NCBI GenBank assembly: GCA_029817715.1
Contig: JARUPY010000173.1
Location: 146,637 to 210,636 of the forward strand
From: Melastoma dodecandrum
Lineage: Eukaryota; Streptophyta; Magnoliopsida; Myrtales; Melastomataceae
Direction of reading: 5' to 3'
Length of the DNA: 64,000 nucleotides
Shown here: piece by piece, positions 1-8,915 of the stretch
How positions within the stretch are numbered: the first letter of the stretch is position 1
Layout: each line of letters begins with the position of its first letter
Notes under the pieces: model-generated
The model's database searches: none
What the model saw: only the letters and a program-made list of their open reading frames with translations
What the model was told of the DNA's origin: nothing
Made by a program: the position numbers and the translations under genes

Positions 1-109
1 GTCTAAAATCCGATTATAAGAAACTACTCGACTATTGTAATTTTGTCGCACACGCGGCGCGGCAAGGGGTAAGCTATCGTTTGTGACGCCGCGCGGATGG
101 TCGAGGGCA

Positions 110-130
110 AGTAGGGTAGGGCACTATACT
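110..130. promoter_or_regulatory. possible operator for the RcnR-like repressor
   Basis: A G-rich tract (GGGTAGGG) is flanked by AGTA on the left and TACT on the right, about 95 bases upstream of the repressor start. Members of the RcnR/CsoR/FrmR family bind short G/C tracts bordered by AT-rich inverted repeats, so this is a plausible autoregulatory site. The half-site order is the inverse of the E. coli RcnR consensus, so the call is weak. Confidence 0.2.
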
Positions 131-225
131 ATGGCAGTCTTCTCCCCGACGGATGATCGTGGCGAGCATTGAACGGAAAACTAGTTGCGGCGAGAGTTGG
201 ACACGGGATAGGGCGGGGGCAAACG

Positions 226-504
226 ATGTCGCACACGATCGCGGAGAAGCAGAAGCTGCTGGCGCGGGTGCGCCGCATTCGCGGCCAGGTCGAGGCCGTC
301 GAGCGGGCGCTGGAGAAGGACGCCGGCTGCGACAAGATCCTGCATCTCATCGCCGGCGTGCGGGGCGCCACGACGGGGTTGATGGCGGAAGTGATCGAGG
401 ATCACGTGCGCACGCATCTCGTTGATGCAGAGGTCTATCCGGACGCGCTCGATGCCGACGGGGTCGAGCAGCTGCTCGAGGTGGTGCGCACCTACTTCAA
501 GTGA
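226..504 (+). CDS. RcnR/CsoR-family (DUF156) metal-responsive repressor, RcnR-like
   Basis: This 92-residue all-helical DNA-binding protein belongs to the CsoR/RcnR/FrmR family, whose members repress efflux or detoxification genes until a metal or formaldehyde binds. The start is ATG 226, which gives the usual family length; an in-frame upstream start at 169 would add 19 unconserved residues. Counting from ATG 226, the four sensor positions are His3, Cys35, His60 and His64. That matches the nickel/cobalt sensor RcnR rather than FrmR, which lacks His at 64, or CsoR, which uses Cys-His-Cys. Position 2 is Ser, so the Pro2 that FrmR uses with formaldehyde is absent. Its target is not in view: the gene to the right runs the other way, so a regulated efflux gene may lie left of the window. 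Confidence 0.85.
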   Translation: MSHTIAEKQKLLARVRRIRGQVEAVERALEKDAGCDKILHLIAGVRGATTGLMAEVIEDHVRTHLVDAEVYPDALDADGVEQLLEVVRTYFK

Positions 505-522
505 GCCGTCGCGCCGAAGCCG

Positions 523-789
523 TCACGCGTAGCGCTCGCGCGACCGTGCGCGAGCCTTCTCGGCCTCGATCTCGCGGTCGCGCGGCGGCGCGCTGGTCGC
601 GAGCGAATCGAGGAGGCGCCGGGCCGCCTCCGTCACCTCGCCGACCGCCCGGTCGAACGCCTCCGCATTGGCCTGCGACGGCTTGCTGAAGCCCGACAGC
701 TTGCGCACGAACTGCAGCGACGCGTCGCGGATCTCGTCCTCGGTCGCCGGCGGCTCGAAGTTGAAGAGCGTCTTGATGTTGCGGCACAT
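523..789 (-). CDS. DUF2277 family protein
   Basis: This 88-residue cytoplasmic protein begins MCRNIKTLFNFEPPAT, the hallmark opening of the DUF2277 family. The family is small, widespread in Proteobacteria and Actinobacteria, and has no assigned function. The rest is helical and ends in a charged Glu/Arg-rich tail. The gene begins 20 bases after the stop of the Tat-exported protein at 810-1697 on the same strand, so the two probably form one transcript. The two frames are read through by one longer open frame on this strand, but ATG 789 is the family start. Convergent with the RcnR-like gene, with 18 bases between the stops. Confidence 0.85.
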   Translation of the reverse strand: MCRNIKTLFNFEPPATEDEIRDASLQFVRKLSGFSKPSQANAEAFDRAVGEVTEAARRLLDSLATSAPPRDREIEAEKARARSRERYA

Positions 790-809
790 GGCGGAGCCCT
801 CGGAGTGCG

Positions 810-1697
810 TCAGTCCTTCTGGTGGAACACGTAGTCGGCGGCAACCTGCGGCGGCATCGGCACGATCTTCTTGAAGGCCGTCTCGCCGATGATGTCCTTC
901 ATATCCTCGAGCCCGATGACGAAGGCCTGGGTCACGCGGGTCACCAGGGTCTTCTTGTCGATCTTGCCTCGCCCATAGGCGCCGGCCATCGCCTGACGCG
1001 TGTAATAGATGGAAAGATATACGTCCTCGATCTCCGTCTGTACTACCTTGTACTGCTCGGCGCCGACTGCCGGCACGATGATCTGCTGGATGTGCCCACG
1101 CACGATCTCCCATTCGCTGTCGAGACCGCCGTCGACACGGTGCACGGCGCGCGCGACCTCCTCCTCCGAGATGCGGCCGGGATGATCCCTGTTCACCTCC
1201 GCGGCGGCGTCCTTGACGCGTACGACGAGCTCCTTGACGCCGACGCCGTAGACGCCGGACAGCAAGGTCGCCACCTCGTTGCCTGGCGAGTTGCGCACGT
1301 CGATGCCGGCCGGGATCAGGAGGCGGTTCGAGCACTGGTCGCAGACGCCGTTGACACCGTAGTCGATCAGCGCATGGCCGTCGGGGCCGCCGATCGCCTT
1401 CGCCCACAGGTCGTCTCCGACGCCCTTGGCGACGGGCGCGGCATTGTTGGGGTCGTCGCTGTAGCGGCGCCCGAAGCAGCCCCATTGCGTGCCGTTCGAG
1501 GTCGCCACGCAGGTATGGTCGAGCGGCCAGTTCCCCAGCGCGGCGATCGGATGGTACTTGGTCGGCATCGCATAGGCGGTGAAGCCGACCTTGGTCGTCG
1601 CGGCGGGTGGCGCGTCGGCGCGCACAGGGCCAAGGCCCGCAACGAGCGGGACGGTTGCGCCGGCAAGCCCCAGGGTAAAGGTTCTGCGCGAGATCAT
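810..1697 (-). CDS. Tat-exported protein of unknown function
   Basis: The 295-residue product opens with a twin-arginine signal, MISRRTFTLGLAGATVPLVA, followed by an AxA-type cleavage site near residue 28, so it is probably exported folded to the periplasm. The mature part has two paired-cysteine stretches, around VATSNGTQWGCF and VCDQCSNR, which could bind metal or form disulfides. I do not recognise the family. The C-terminal half is helical and charged. Tat export together with the CxxC pair suggests a cofactor- or metal-containing periplasmic protein, but this is inference. It leads a likely two-gene transcript with DUF2277. The start is the ATG directly preceding the twin-arginine motif. 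Confidence 0.65.
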   Translation of the reverse strand: MISRRTFTLGLAGATVPLVAGLGPVRADAPPAATTKVGFTAYAMPTKYHPIAALGNWPLDHTCVATSNGTQWGCFGRRYSDDPNNAAPVAKGVGDDLWAKAIGGPDGHALIDYGVNGVCDQCSNRLLIPAGIDVRNSPGNEVATLLSGVYGVGVKELVVRVKDAAAEVNRDHPGRISEEEVARAVHRVDGGLDSEWEIVRGHIQQIIVPAVGAEQYKVVQTEIEDVYLSIYYTRQAMAGAYGRGKIDKKTLVTRVTQAFVIGLEDMKDIIGETAFKKIVPMPPQVAADYVFHQKD

Positions 1698-1933
1698 AAT
1701 CCACCTGTCTGGCGGTTGCGGGCGTTCTTACGCCACGGGCGGCGTCATCGCCAAGCTTCGCGCTCGAGATGGAAGCGGTTACATCGCGAATCAATAGTCC
1801 GGATCCATGACGCGCTCTCCCGCCGCCTCGGCAGGGCCATGCCGCGGCAGGCCTCAGGCCGCCTGGCTTACCTAGCTGTCCGACACCGTTTCTTTACCGA
1901 GCATCGTTAAAGCGGAGGAGAACCAATCATGCC

Positions 1934-4241
1934 GTGACGTGGATGCAGACGCGGACCCTCTCGCAGAAGGAGGCACAGCTCCCCGCCGACTTCACCGCGT
2001 CGCAGGTGAATGCGCTGTTCAGCGACCGGCGATCGTTCGTCATCGGCTCGGCCGGCGCCTGCGTCGCCATCTCGATCGTCGCCTACCGCGCCTCCTCGTT
2101 GGCCATCGCCTCCGTCGCGGTCGGCTTCCTGGCGCTGACGTGCCTGCGCTACCTGTCGATGCGGGCCTACGCGCGGCGGAAGACGGCGAGCTTCGAGACC
2201 AGGGATTTCGTCCGCTGGGAGGCGTTTCTACCATATCGGCGCCTCGGTCCACATCGCCGTATTGTCCGGCTTCTGCCTCGCGACCTTCCTCGTCACCACC
2301 GAGACGGTCGACAGGATGCTGGCCCTGGCAACGGTGCTCACCTACATGGCGGGCATTCCCGGCCGCAACTTCGCCAACGCGGCCGGCGTCAACGCGCAGA
2401 TCCTGCTCGGCGGCCTTCCGCTCGCGGTGGCGATCGCCAGTGCCGGGCCGGGCTATTGGCTCATCCTGGGCGTCGTCCTGATCCCGTTCCTGCTCGCGCT
2501 GCGCGGCCTGTCGGCGCGGCTGCGCGGCATCTTCGTGCAGGCGACGGTCAAGGCCAGCGACCTGCGGGTGATGGCGACGCGCTTCGACAGCGCGCTCGTC
2601 AACATGTCGCACGGGTTCGCGATGTTCGATCACGACGGCCTGCTGACGGTGTGCAACGCCCGCCTCCTCGACCTGCTCGACGCTGATCCCGGAGGCGACT
2701 ACCTCGACCGCCCGAGCGACCAGGTCCTCGGCGCGCTCGACGGCGGCCGTGCGGTCACGCAGATCGCCAAGCTCAGCCGGATCATCCTGAATCCGACTTC
2801 GGAATCCATCGAAGTCGAGAAGGCCGACGGCCGGCATCTCGAGTTCACCTGCCAGCCGTTGGAGACAGGCGGCACGGTGGTGCTGGTCCAGGACATCACC
2901 GAGCGCAAGGCGGCCGAGACGCGCATCAACCAGCTCGCGCTCTACGATGAACTGACCGGGCTCGCCAACCGTTCGCATTTCAAGACGCACCTCGCCGCTG
3001 CACTCGAACGGACGTCGGGCGCCGAGCGCTACGCGCTGCTGTTCATCGACCTCGACCAGTTCAAGCAGGTCAACGACACGCTGGGACATCCGTGCGGTGA
3101 CGCGCTCCTGAAGGAGGTCAGCCTGCGCATCCGTGCGGCGATGATCGGCGACATGATCGGCCGCTTCGGCGGCGACGAGTTCGTCGTGCTGCGGCGCTGC
3201 GGCCGCGGATCGGCCGATTCGGAGCGCGCCGCCGCCCGCCTCGTCGAGGTGCTGTCGCGGCCCTACGAGATCGACGGCCACGACGTCGAGATCGGCGCCA
3301 GCATCGGCATCGCGCTCTATCCCGATCACGACCATGACGCCGACCAGCTTTTGAAGAAGGCCGACATGGCGCTCTACGCCGCGAAGTCCGAGGGGCGCGG
3401 CGTCTCGAAGCTGTTCGAGATCGAGATGGATGCGCAGGCAAAGGCCAAGACCGAGCTCGAGTACGACCTGCACCGGGCGCTCCGCAACCAGGAGCTCGAG
3501 CTCTTCTACCAGCCAATCTTCGACGTGAAGGCTGGGCGCTTCACCGTCTGCGAGGCGCTGCTGCGCTGGAACCATCCGCGCCGGGGCAGGGTCGCGCCGG
3601 CCGAGTTCGTGCCGATCGCCGAGGAGACCGGGCTGATCGTCGAGATCGGCGAATGGGTGCTCAAGAAGGCCTGCGCCGAATGCGCCCTGTGGCCGCGCGA
3701 CATGTCGGTTGCGGTCAACATCTCGCCGCTGCAGTTTCGGCGTGGCGACATCGTCACCACGGTTGCCGCGGCGCTCGCCGAATCGGGCCTGTCGCCCAAG
3801 CGCCTTCAGCTGGAGCTCACCGAATCGGTGCTGCTGCAGGACCTGCCGTTCACCAATCTGACGATGATCAGGCTCGCCACCTTGCGGGTCGCCATTTCGC
3901 TCGACGATTTCGGCACCGGCTATTCGAGCCTGAGCTACCTGCACAAGCTGCCGCTCGACAAGGTGAAGATCGACCGCTCGTTCCTGTCCGGGCTCGGCGC
4001 CGAGCCCAAGACGGCGCTGATGATGGGCGGCTTGAGCCGGCTCATCCGCGACCTCGGGCTCGCGCTGGTGGTCGAGGGCGTCGAGACGGAGGAGCAGCTG
4101 CGCTTGCTGACCGAGGCGGCCGACATCTCCGAGGTCCAGGGCTACCTGTTCGCCTATCCGTCGCCGGCGGCCGAGATCAGCAAGCTGCTCGGCGCCGTCG
4201 AGCGGCTGCCGGGTGCGACCGCGCGTGTAGCATTCGGATGA
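1934..4241 (+). CDS. membrane GGDEF-EAL protein (frameshifted near 2225)
   Basis: This is a c-di-GMP turnover protein of about 768 residues. The order is an N-terminal membrane region with several hydrophobic segments (1934-2560), a short PAS-like sensor part, a GGDEF diguanylate cyclase domain with intact RFGGDEFVVL, and an EAL phosphodiesterase domain with EALLRWNHP and a downstream DDFGTGYSS motif. The inhibitory-site position before GGDEF reads MIGD rather than RxxD, so product inhibition is probably absent. The frame breaks at the TTT run 2225-2227; removing one T joins a smooth membrane region, so I treat it as one gene. GTG 1934 lies after a GGAGGAG ribosome site; the ATG at 1929 meets a stop. 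Both active motifs look intact, so the net direction of the reaction cannot be told. Confidence 0.85.
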
Positions 4242-4338
4242 CGCTGCGGCGCAATCGGTGCACTGACGAACTTGACGTATTTACGGTTAACCGGCGTCGG
4301 ATACCTTGAGCGAGGGGCAGGCTGGGAAATAGGCGGAG

Positions 4339-5050
4339 ATGCAAACATCCACGCACACGTTCAACGATTCCGTCTACGATCTCCTGCGGCAGTCCGAGTG
4401 CCGGGTCGTCAGCGGCACGTCGGAGATGGAAGCTGTCTTTCGTCTGCGCTACGACAGCTATCTGCGCGAGGGCGCTATCGCCTCAAATCCGCTGCGCCGA
4501 ATCGCCGACCGATTCGACGAGGCCGACAACAGCCTCGTCTTCGGCATCTACATCGATGACACGCTCTCCGGCTCGGTGCGCCTTAGTCTGTCGACGCCGG
4601 ATCATCCCATGACGCCGGCGGTCGACACGTTTTCCCGACGTGCTCGCCGACTATCTCGACCGGGGCGCGATCATGCTGGATCCGACGCGCTTCATCGTCG
4701 ATGAGCAATTCGCGCGGAAGTACCCAAAGCTCGCCTATGTCACGTTACGGGTTGCATGGTTGGCAACCGAGTATTTCGAGGCGGACTATACGTTGGCGAG
4801 CGTGCGGACCGAGCACCAGGCCTTCTATCGCCGGTTCTACGGCCACACGGTCGCCTGCGAAGCGCGCCCTTATCCGTCGCTGATCAAACCGCTCAGCCTG
4901 ATGATCCTCGATTTTCGTCCCAACCAGGCGCGCGGCTTGCAGCGTTATCCGTTTTTGATGGCGAGCCACAAGGAGAAGGCCTCGCTCCTCTCGGGGATGC
5001 GCGTCGGCGCGCGTGCTGCCTTAGGTCCGTCGCTCGAGCTGTGCGCCTAG
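4339..5050 (+). CDS. FeeM-like N-acyl amino acid synthase (frameshifted near 4631)
   Basis: The roughly 236-residue product resembles the FeeM/N-acyl amino acid synthase branch of the GNAT fold, which is related to acyl-homoserine-lactone synthases. These enzymes move a fatty acyl group from acyl carrier protein to an amino acid. Seen here are the opening block VFRLRYDSYLREGAI, which fits the RxxxY substrate-entry motif, and a helical core with TLRVAWLATEYF. The frame breaks in a T run at 4630-4633; dropping one T restores a continuous protein. It lies 97 bases downstream of the GGDEF-EAL gene on the same strand, which is suggestive but not proof of co-regulation. Family assignment is from motif recognition, and the product specificity is unknown. 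Confidence 0.7.
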
Positions 5051-5179
5051 CGCGCATCTTGTAGCCGTAACCCAGCCCGCCGTCGTTCCGGGGCGGCGGA
5101 CCGAACCGGACCGGCATACCGCCCCGGTCGGGAAGACGATCCGTTGCGGGATCGCCGTGCGCGAGCGCCCAGTCGCGAT

Positions 5180-6019
5180 TCAGCCGCCGAAGACGAGCGT
5201 CGGATGCGCCCGCAGGTCGGCCGCGCGCGCGCTCATGTCCTGGGCGAACCGCCCCAGAAGCTCGTCGAACATGTGCGGCGCGTCGATGAACGGCGCGTGG
5301 CCGCCGGGCAGCGGGTGATAGCCGCGCTCCCACGGGTTGCCCAGCTCGCAATCCAGGATGTCCGCGTCCACCAGCGGGTCCTCGTCGCCGTAGACGATGG
5401 CGATGGGCGCCTGCGTGGTCCGCGCGATGCGCCGCTCGTCCTCGAACGCGCACGCGGCGAGGCTTGCCGCCATGGCCGACCGCGCCGCGCCATCCGTCCT
5501 GCGGATGGCGGGCTCCGCCAGATCCGCGAGATCGGGCCCGACGATCGCCGCCGCGAGGTCCGCCACCTGCTCGTCGTCGAGGCAGTCGAGGCCGAGCAGG
5601 GTCGCGGCGGGGTGGGGCGCACGGGTCGTGCGTGCTTGCATGCCGTCGCCCAGCGGCGGCGCCGCGATCAGCAGCGCGCCGACGATGCCGGGATAGCGCG
5701 CGAGGACGTTGAGCGCGACATGGCCGCCGAGACCCCAGCCGACGAGCACCGCCTGATCGAGGTCGAAATGCTCCAGCACCTCGACGACCGTGTCGGCATA
5801 GCCGTCGAGAGTGTAGGCGGCGGTGGGATCGTGCGCGTCGCTCGACGCACCGTGGCCCGGCAGGTCGATCGCCATCAGCCGATGCTCGTGCCGCAGCGGG
5901 CCGTGGAACTGCGCCGCGAAGGCGTCCTTGCTCATCGAGCCGGTGTGCAGGAAGACGAGCGGCAGGCCGTGCGCGCGCGACTGCCAGACCGCGACCTGGG
6001 CCTGCATGGTCTCGACCAT
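5180..6019 (-). CDS. alpha/beta hydrolase with Gly at the nucleophile position
   Basis: The 279-residue protein is a clear alpha/beta-hydrolase-fold member. It has the HTGSMSK oxyanion-loop region, the DLPGHGAS strand-turn, an acid-region block around YGDEDPLVD and a late histidine in LPGGHAPF. At the nucleophile elbow the usual GxSxG reads G-W-G-L-G (VLVGWGLGGHVAL); the codon is GGT, so the catalytic Ser is replaced by Gly. Everything else looks conserved, and the frame is clean over 840 bases. The protein may be a non-hydrolytic fold member, a recently inactivated enzyme, or an enzyme disguised by a base-call error. No natural substrate can be inferred. It stands alone on this strand. Confidence 0.8.
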   Translation of the reverse strand: MVETMQAQVAVWQSRAHGLPLVFLHTGSMSKDAFAAQFHGPLRHEHRLMAIDLPGHGASSDAHDPTAAYTLDGYADTVVEVLEHFDLDQAVLVGWGLGGHVALNVLARYPGIVGALLIAAPPLGDGMQARTTRAPHPAATLLGLDCLDDEQVADLAAAIVGPDLADLAEPAIRRTDGAARSAMAASLAACAFEDERRIARTTQAPIAIVYGDEDPLVDADILDCELGNPWERGYHPLPGGHAPFIDAPHMFDELLGRFAQDMSARAADLRAHPTLVFGG

Positions 6020-6264
6020 CGTGACCGTATAAGGCGCGCGCGGGGAAGGCGGGCGCGGGCGTGCCGAGCATGTCGATTGTCTTCAGCGAGGAGGAGTGCG
6101 GTGCCATCGGGCCTCGGCGGACGTTACGTTTCGAGCGCCAGTGAAGCGTAGCCGAGTTGAAGGACCATGAAGCGTCAAGGTGAAATCTTAGCAAAGGACC
6201 GCGCCGGCGAGCCGTGTCTGGCGGTCGCTCCCGATCTTTGGTAGGCCTCGCGCACGCAATCGTG

Positions 6265-6826
6265 ATGGAGCGTGCGATGCTGCCCGCGTCGAGAATCATC
6301 GTCCTGCTGGTGCCGCTTCTCGCCGCGAGCGCGGCCGCGGCGGAAGATGCGGACCGCTGCAGCGGCACGCTGTGTGATTTCTATTACGGCGGCCAGCCGC
6401 CCGAGAAGCCGGCGTCCGGTGCCGCTGCCGCGCCGACCCCGATGACGGTGCCGACGACCGGCTTCTTCAGCGGCCTGCTCGGCGGCGGCGCGCAGCCGGC
6501 CGCGCCCGCCGGCGCACCCGGTGCGCCCGTCGCGGCGGCGCCGCCGAAGCGGCCGCTGGTCACGGTGCAAGGCGGCGGTCTCGTCGGCCGCCTGAACGGC
6601 GAGCCGGCCGGCCGCTGCAGCGGTACGCTCTGCGACTTCTATTATGGCGGCCCGCCGCCCGAGGAGCCGGCGCCGCAGCCGGCCGCGTTGGCGCCGGGCG
6701 AGGCACCGGAGAGCGCGGTGGACGAAGCGCCGGCGCCGGCGCCCGCACGCCACCGCGGGGCGGCCGAGGACGCCCGGGTCGCGGTGCGCCCCGATCCCCG
6801 GCGACCCGTGGCGGTGCTACCGCTAA
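6265..6826 (+). CDS. exported protein with duplicated RCSGTLCDFYYGG motif
   Basis: A small protein with an N-terminal signal peptide (hydrophobic stretch ending ASAAAA near residue 25). Two near-identical blocks, RCSGTLCDFYYGG followed by a Pro/Glu run, lie about 80 residues apart and are separated by an Ala/Pro-rich linker. Each block holds two cysteines, six residues apart from first to second, suggesting a disulfide or metal site in each repeat. ATG 6265 places the signal peptide correctly. The written frame runs on to 7182 across the convergent gene, but one base shift gives a stop at 6824-6826, just before that gene's stop at 6829, so I end it there. I do not recognise a named family. 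Confidence 0.55.
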
Positions 6827-6828
6827 CC

Positions 6829-7959
6829 TCAATCCGCCAAGGTGAACTGGGCGAAGAACGCCCACATCTCCTCGACCACATACGGGTTCGGCTGGCCGAG
6901 GGCGTCGCGGTTCTTCCAGCCTTCGAGCTTCAGCTGGGCCCGGCCGCTCCGGGTCCGGCCCGGGAAAGGGGTGGCCGCCGCCGGCGGCAACCTCGACCAC
7001 GAGACGCGCCGGGGACGGCCCGTAGGCAAAGCGCGTCACGGTCGAGCCGTCGCAGGCGGCCAGCGACGAGGTGCAGGAGGGGACGGTATCGGCGTAACGG
7101 CGTCGTCAGGGTCGGCGCGACCTCGACCGTCGGCGAGGCGCTGATGCCGAGCTTCCACTGCCAGAATGCGACCGTGTCGTAGAAGCTGTGCACGGCGCCG
7201 GACGGACAATGCCCTGTTGTGTAGCCGCGGGTCTGGTCCTTGTACTGGCAATAGTTGGTCGCGTCCGGCCCCGAGAGCGCGCCGTAGGGGATGCGCGGAT
7301 CGTGGTCGCCCTTGAACAGGAAGATCGGCACCGCCTGGCTCGTGCCCGGCGCCCATGGCGTCGTATAGCCCTGGCACTTGTAGGCGCCGGTCGGGCTGTT
7401 GTCGTTCGACACCGGCAGGCTGCCGGCGATCGAGGCGACCGCCGCGAACGTGTCGTTGGCCTCGAGCGCGAGGCGCTCGGCCATCAGCGCGCCTTCGGAA
7501 TGGCCGCCGGCATAGGCCCGCGTCGTGTCGAGACGCGCGTCGATATGCTCCTTTGTCCACGGCACCAGCGCCTTCAGGAAGGCGACGTCGTCGCGGTCGT
7601 CGTATTCAGGCGCCTTGGTCCGCGTGTCGTCGGAGCAGCCGTTCCAGGTCTTGCTGGTGCTGTCGTTGGGATTGGGCTTGCCCGCCGGAAACAGGACCAG
7701 CACGCCGATGCGGTCGGCGAGCCTGCCGCCACAGGTCGTCGGTGGCGGCGCCGGCCGCCTCCTGCGCGTTCGAGCCCCCGGCGTGCAGCCAGACGACGAG
7801 GCCGAGCGCGGGATTGAAGCCCTTCGGCTTGTAATAGAAGAAGTTGCGGGTTCCGTTGTTGACCCGGATGGTCTGGATGTCGGACAGGCCCGCCGCCCCG
7901 GCGGGGGTACCCGAAAGCAGCGCCGCGAGGACGAGCGCGAAGACGGCAAGGCGGCGCAT
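6829..7959 (-). CDS. PHB depolymerase-like exported esterase (two frameshifts)
   Basis: A secreted esterase of about 375 residues related to the polyhydroxybutyrate depolymerase/LpqC group of alpha/beta hydrolases. It starts with a signal peptide (MRRLAVFALVLAALLSG) at ATG 7959. The core has an early WLHAGGSN oxyanion block, the nucleophile elbow GHSEG in AYAGGHSEGALMAE, an aspartate in LFKGDHDPRIPYG and a late histidine region around VHSFYD. The frame changes near 7725 and again near 7070, and ends at 6829 with VEEMWAFFAQFTLAD. Unlike the neighbour at 5180-6019, its nucleophile serine is present. Substrate may be a polyester, feruloyl ester or similar, which cannot be told from sequence. Confidence 0.7.
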
Positions 7960-8150
7960 CGGCGGCTCCAAAGGTTTTGCGTCAAAGCTCGGTCGGTTGC
8001 CTTGGCAAGCGGGGCCTGGCGCGATGTCGGTCAAGGCCGTGCGCCCGGTCTTGGGTACAGGCCCCGTCTCCTGTGACCTCGTGCTGCACGCAAAGGTGGA
8101 TCGATTCGTCATCTCACCTGTTCCCGATCCAAGCAAGCAGGAGAGACGCG

Positions 8151-8813
8151 ATGAGAACGGCTGGAGAACGATGCTCGCGGTCGGAACGGCCGTAGTGGCA
8201 CTGTCGACGTTCGGGATGACGAAACATGACGCCGATCGACACGGCCCAAGCGGCGGGTCCGGGCGGCGGAGGCATGGGCGGCGGCGGTGCCGGAGGCGGT
8301 GGCATGGGTGGCGGCGGCGGGGGAATGGGTGGGGGTGGCGGCGGCATGGGCGGCGGCGGCCATGGTGGCGGTGGCGCAATCGGCGGCGGCGGTGCCGGCG
8401 CGGCCGGCGGTGGCGGACTTGGTGGCGGTGGCGGACGCGGTGCAGGCGGCGGCGCCGCTATGGGCGGCGCGGCCGGCGCCGGCATGGTCGGCGGTCGTGG
8501 CGGCGGCGGTGGGCTCGGGCGTGGAGCAGGCGGTTGGCGGCTTGCGCGGCGGCCAAGTCGGGCGTGGCGGTGAGATCGGGCGCGGCGGCGGCCTGCGTGG
8601 CGGCGAGATCGGGGCGCGGCGCCCGCATCGGCGTCCCGGCCAGGGGCGGTGTTCGCGGCGGCGAGCGCGGCCGCGGTGGCTTACGCCCTGGTGTGCGGGA
8701 CTACCGCTACCGTGGCGCTCGTCGCTTCGGGCGCCACATCTTCCTGCCGCATCTCTTACTATTGCAGTGCCTATCGGCGCCATCGCGGCCTCTGCCGTCA
8801 TCGATACTACTGA
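8151..8813 (+). pseudogene. exported glycine-rich protein (several frameshifts)
   Basis: The DNA encodes a signal peptide (around MLAVGTAVVALSTFG), then a long run of GGGG(M/A/H) repeats, then a Gly/Arg tail that turns into a Tyr/Cys/His/Arg end (SYYCSAYRRHRGLCRHRYY) before a stop at 8811-8813. Three or more frame changes are needed to read it through, near 8172, 8222 and 8540-8690. Repetitive G runs are exactly where base-calling fails, so the gene may be intact in the organism. It resembles the glycine-rich secreted proteins of Hyphomicrobiales and the DUF1236 protein at 33826. No function is known; a structural or surface role is only a guess. Confidence 0.5.
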
Positions 8814-8915
8814 CGGTCAGCGACTTTCTTCAACCGCTCGGCGGTGGACGACGGCTTGGCGAGGCGGCTCTTGGTCGCCTCGCCAACGTCGTAAAGCTGC
8901 GTTGAGGTTGCTGGC

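Noticed and set aside
6827..7182. Extension of the cysteine-motif protein to 7182
   Set aside because: It would overlap the convergent esterase completely and loses signal-protein character after 6820; one base shift gives a stop just before that gene's stop.
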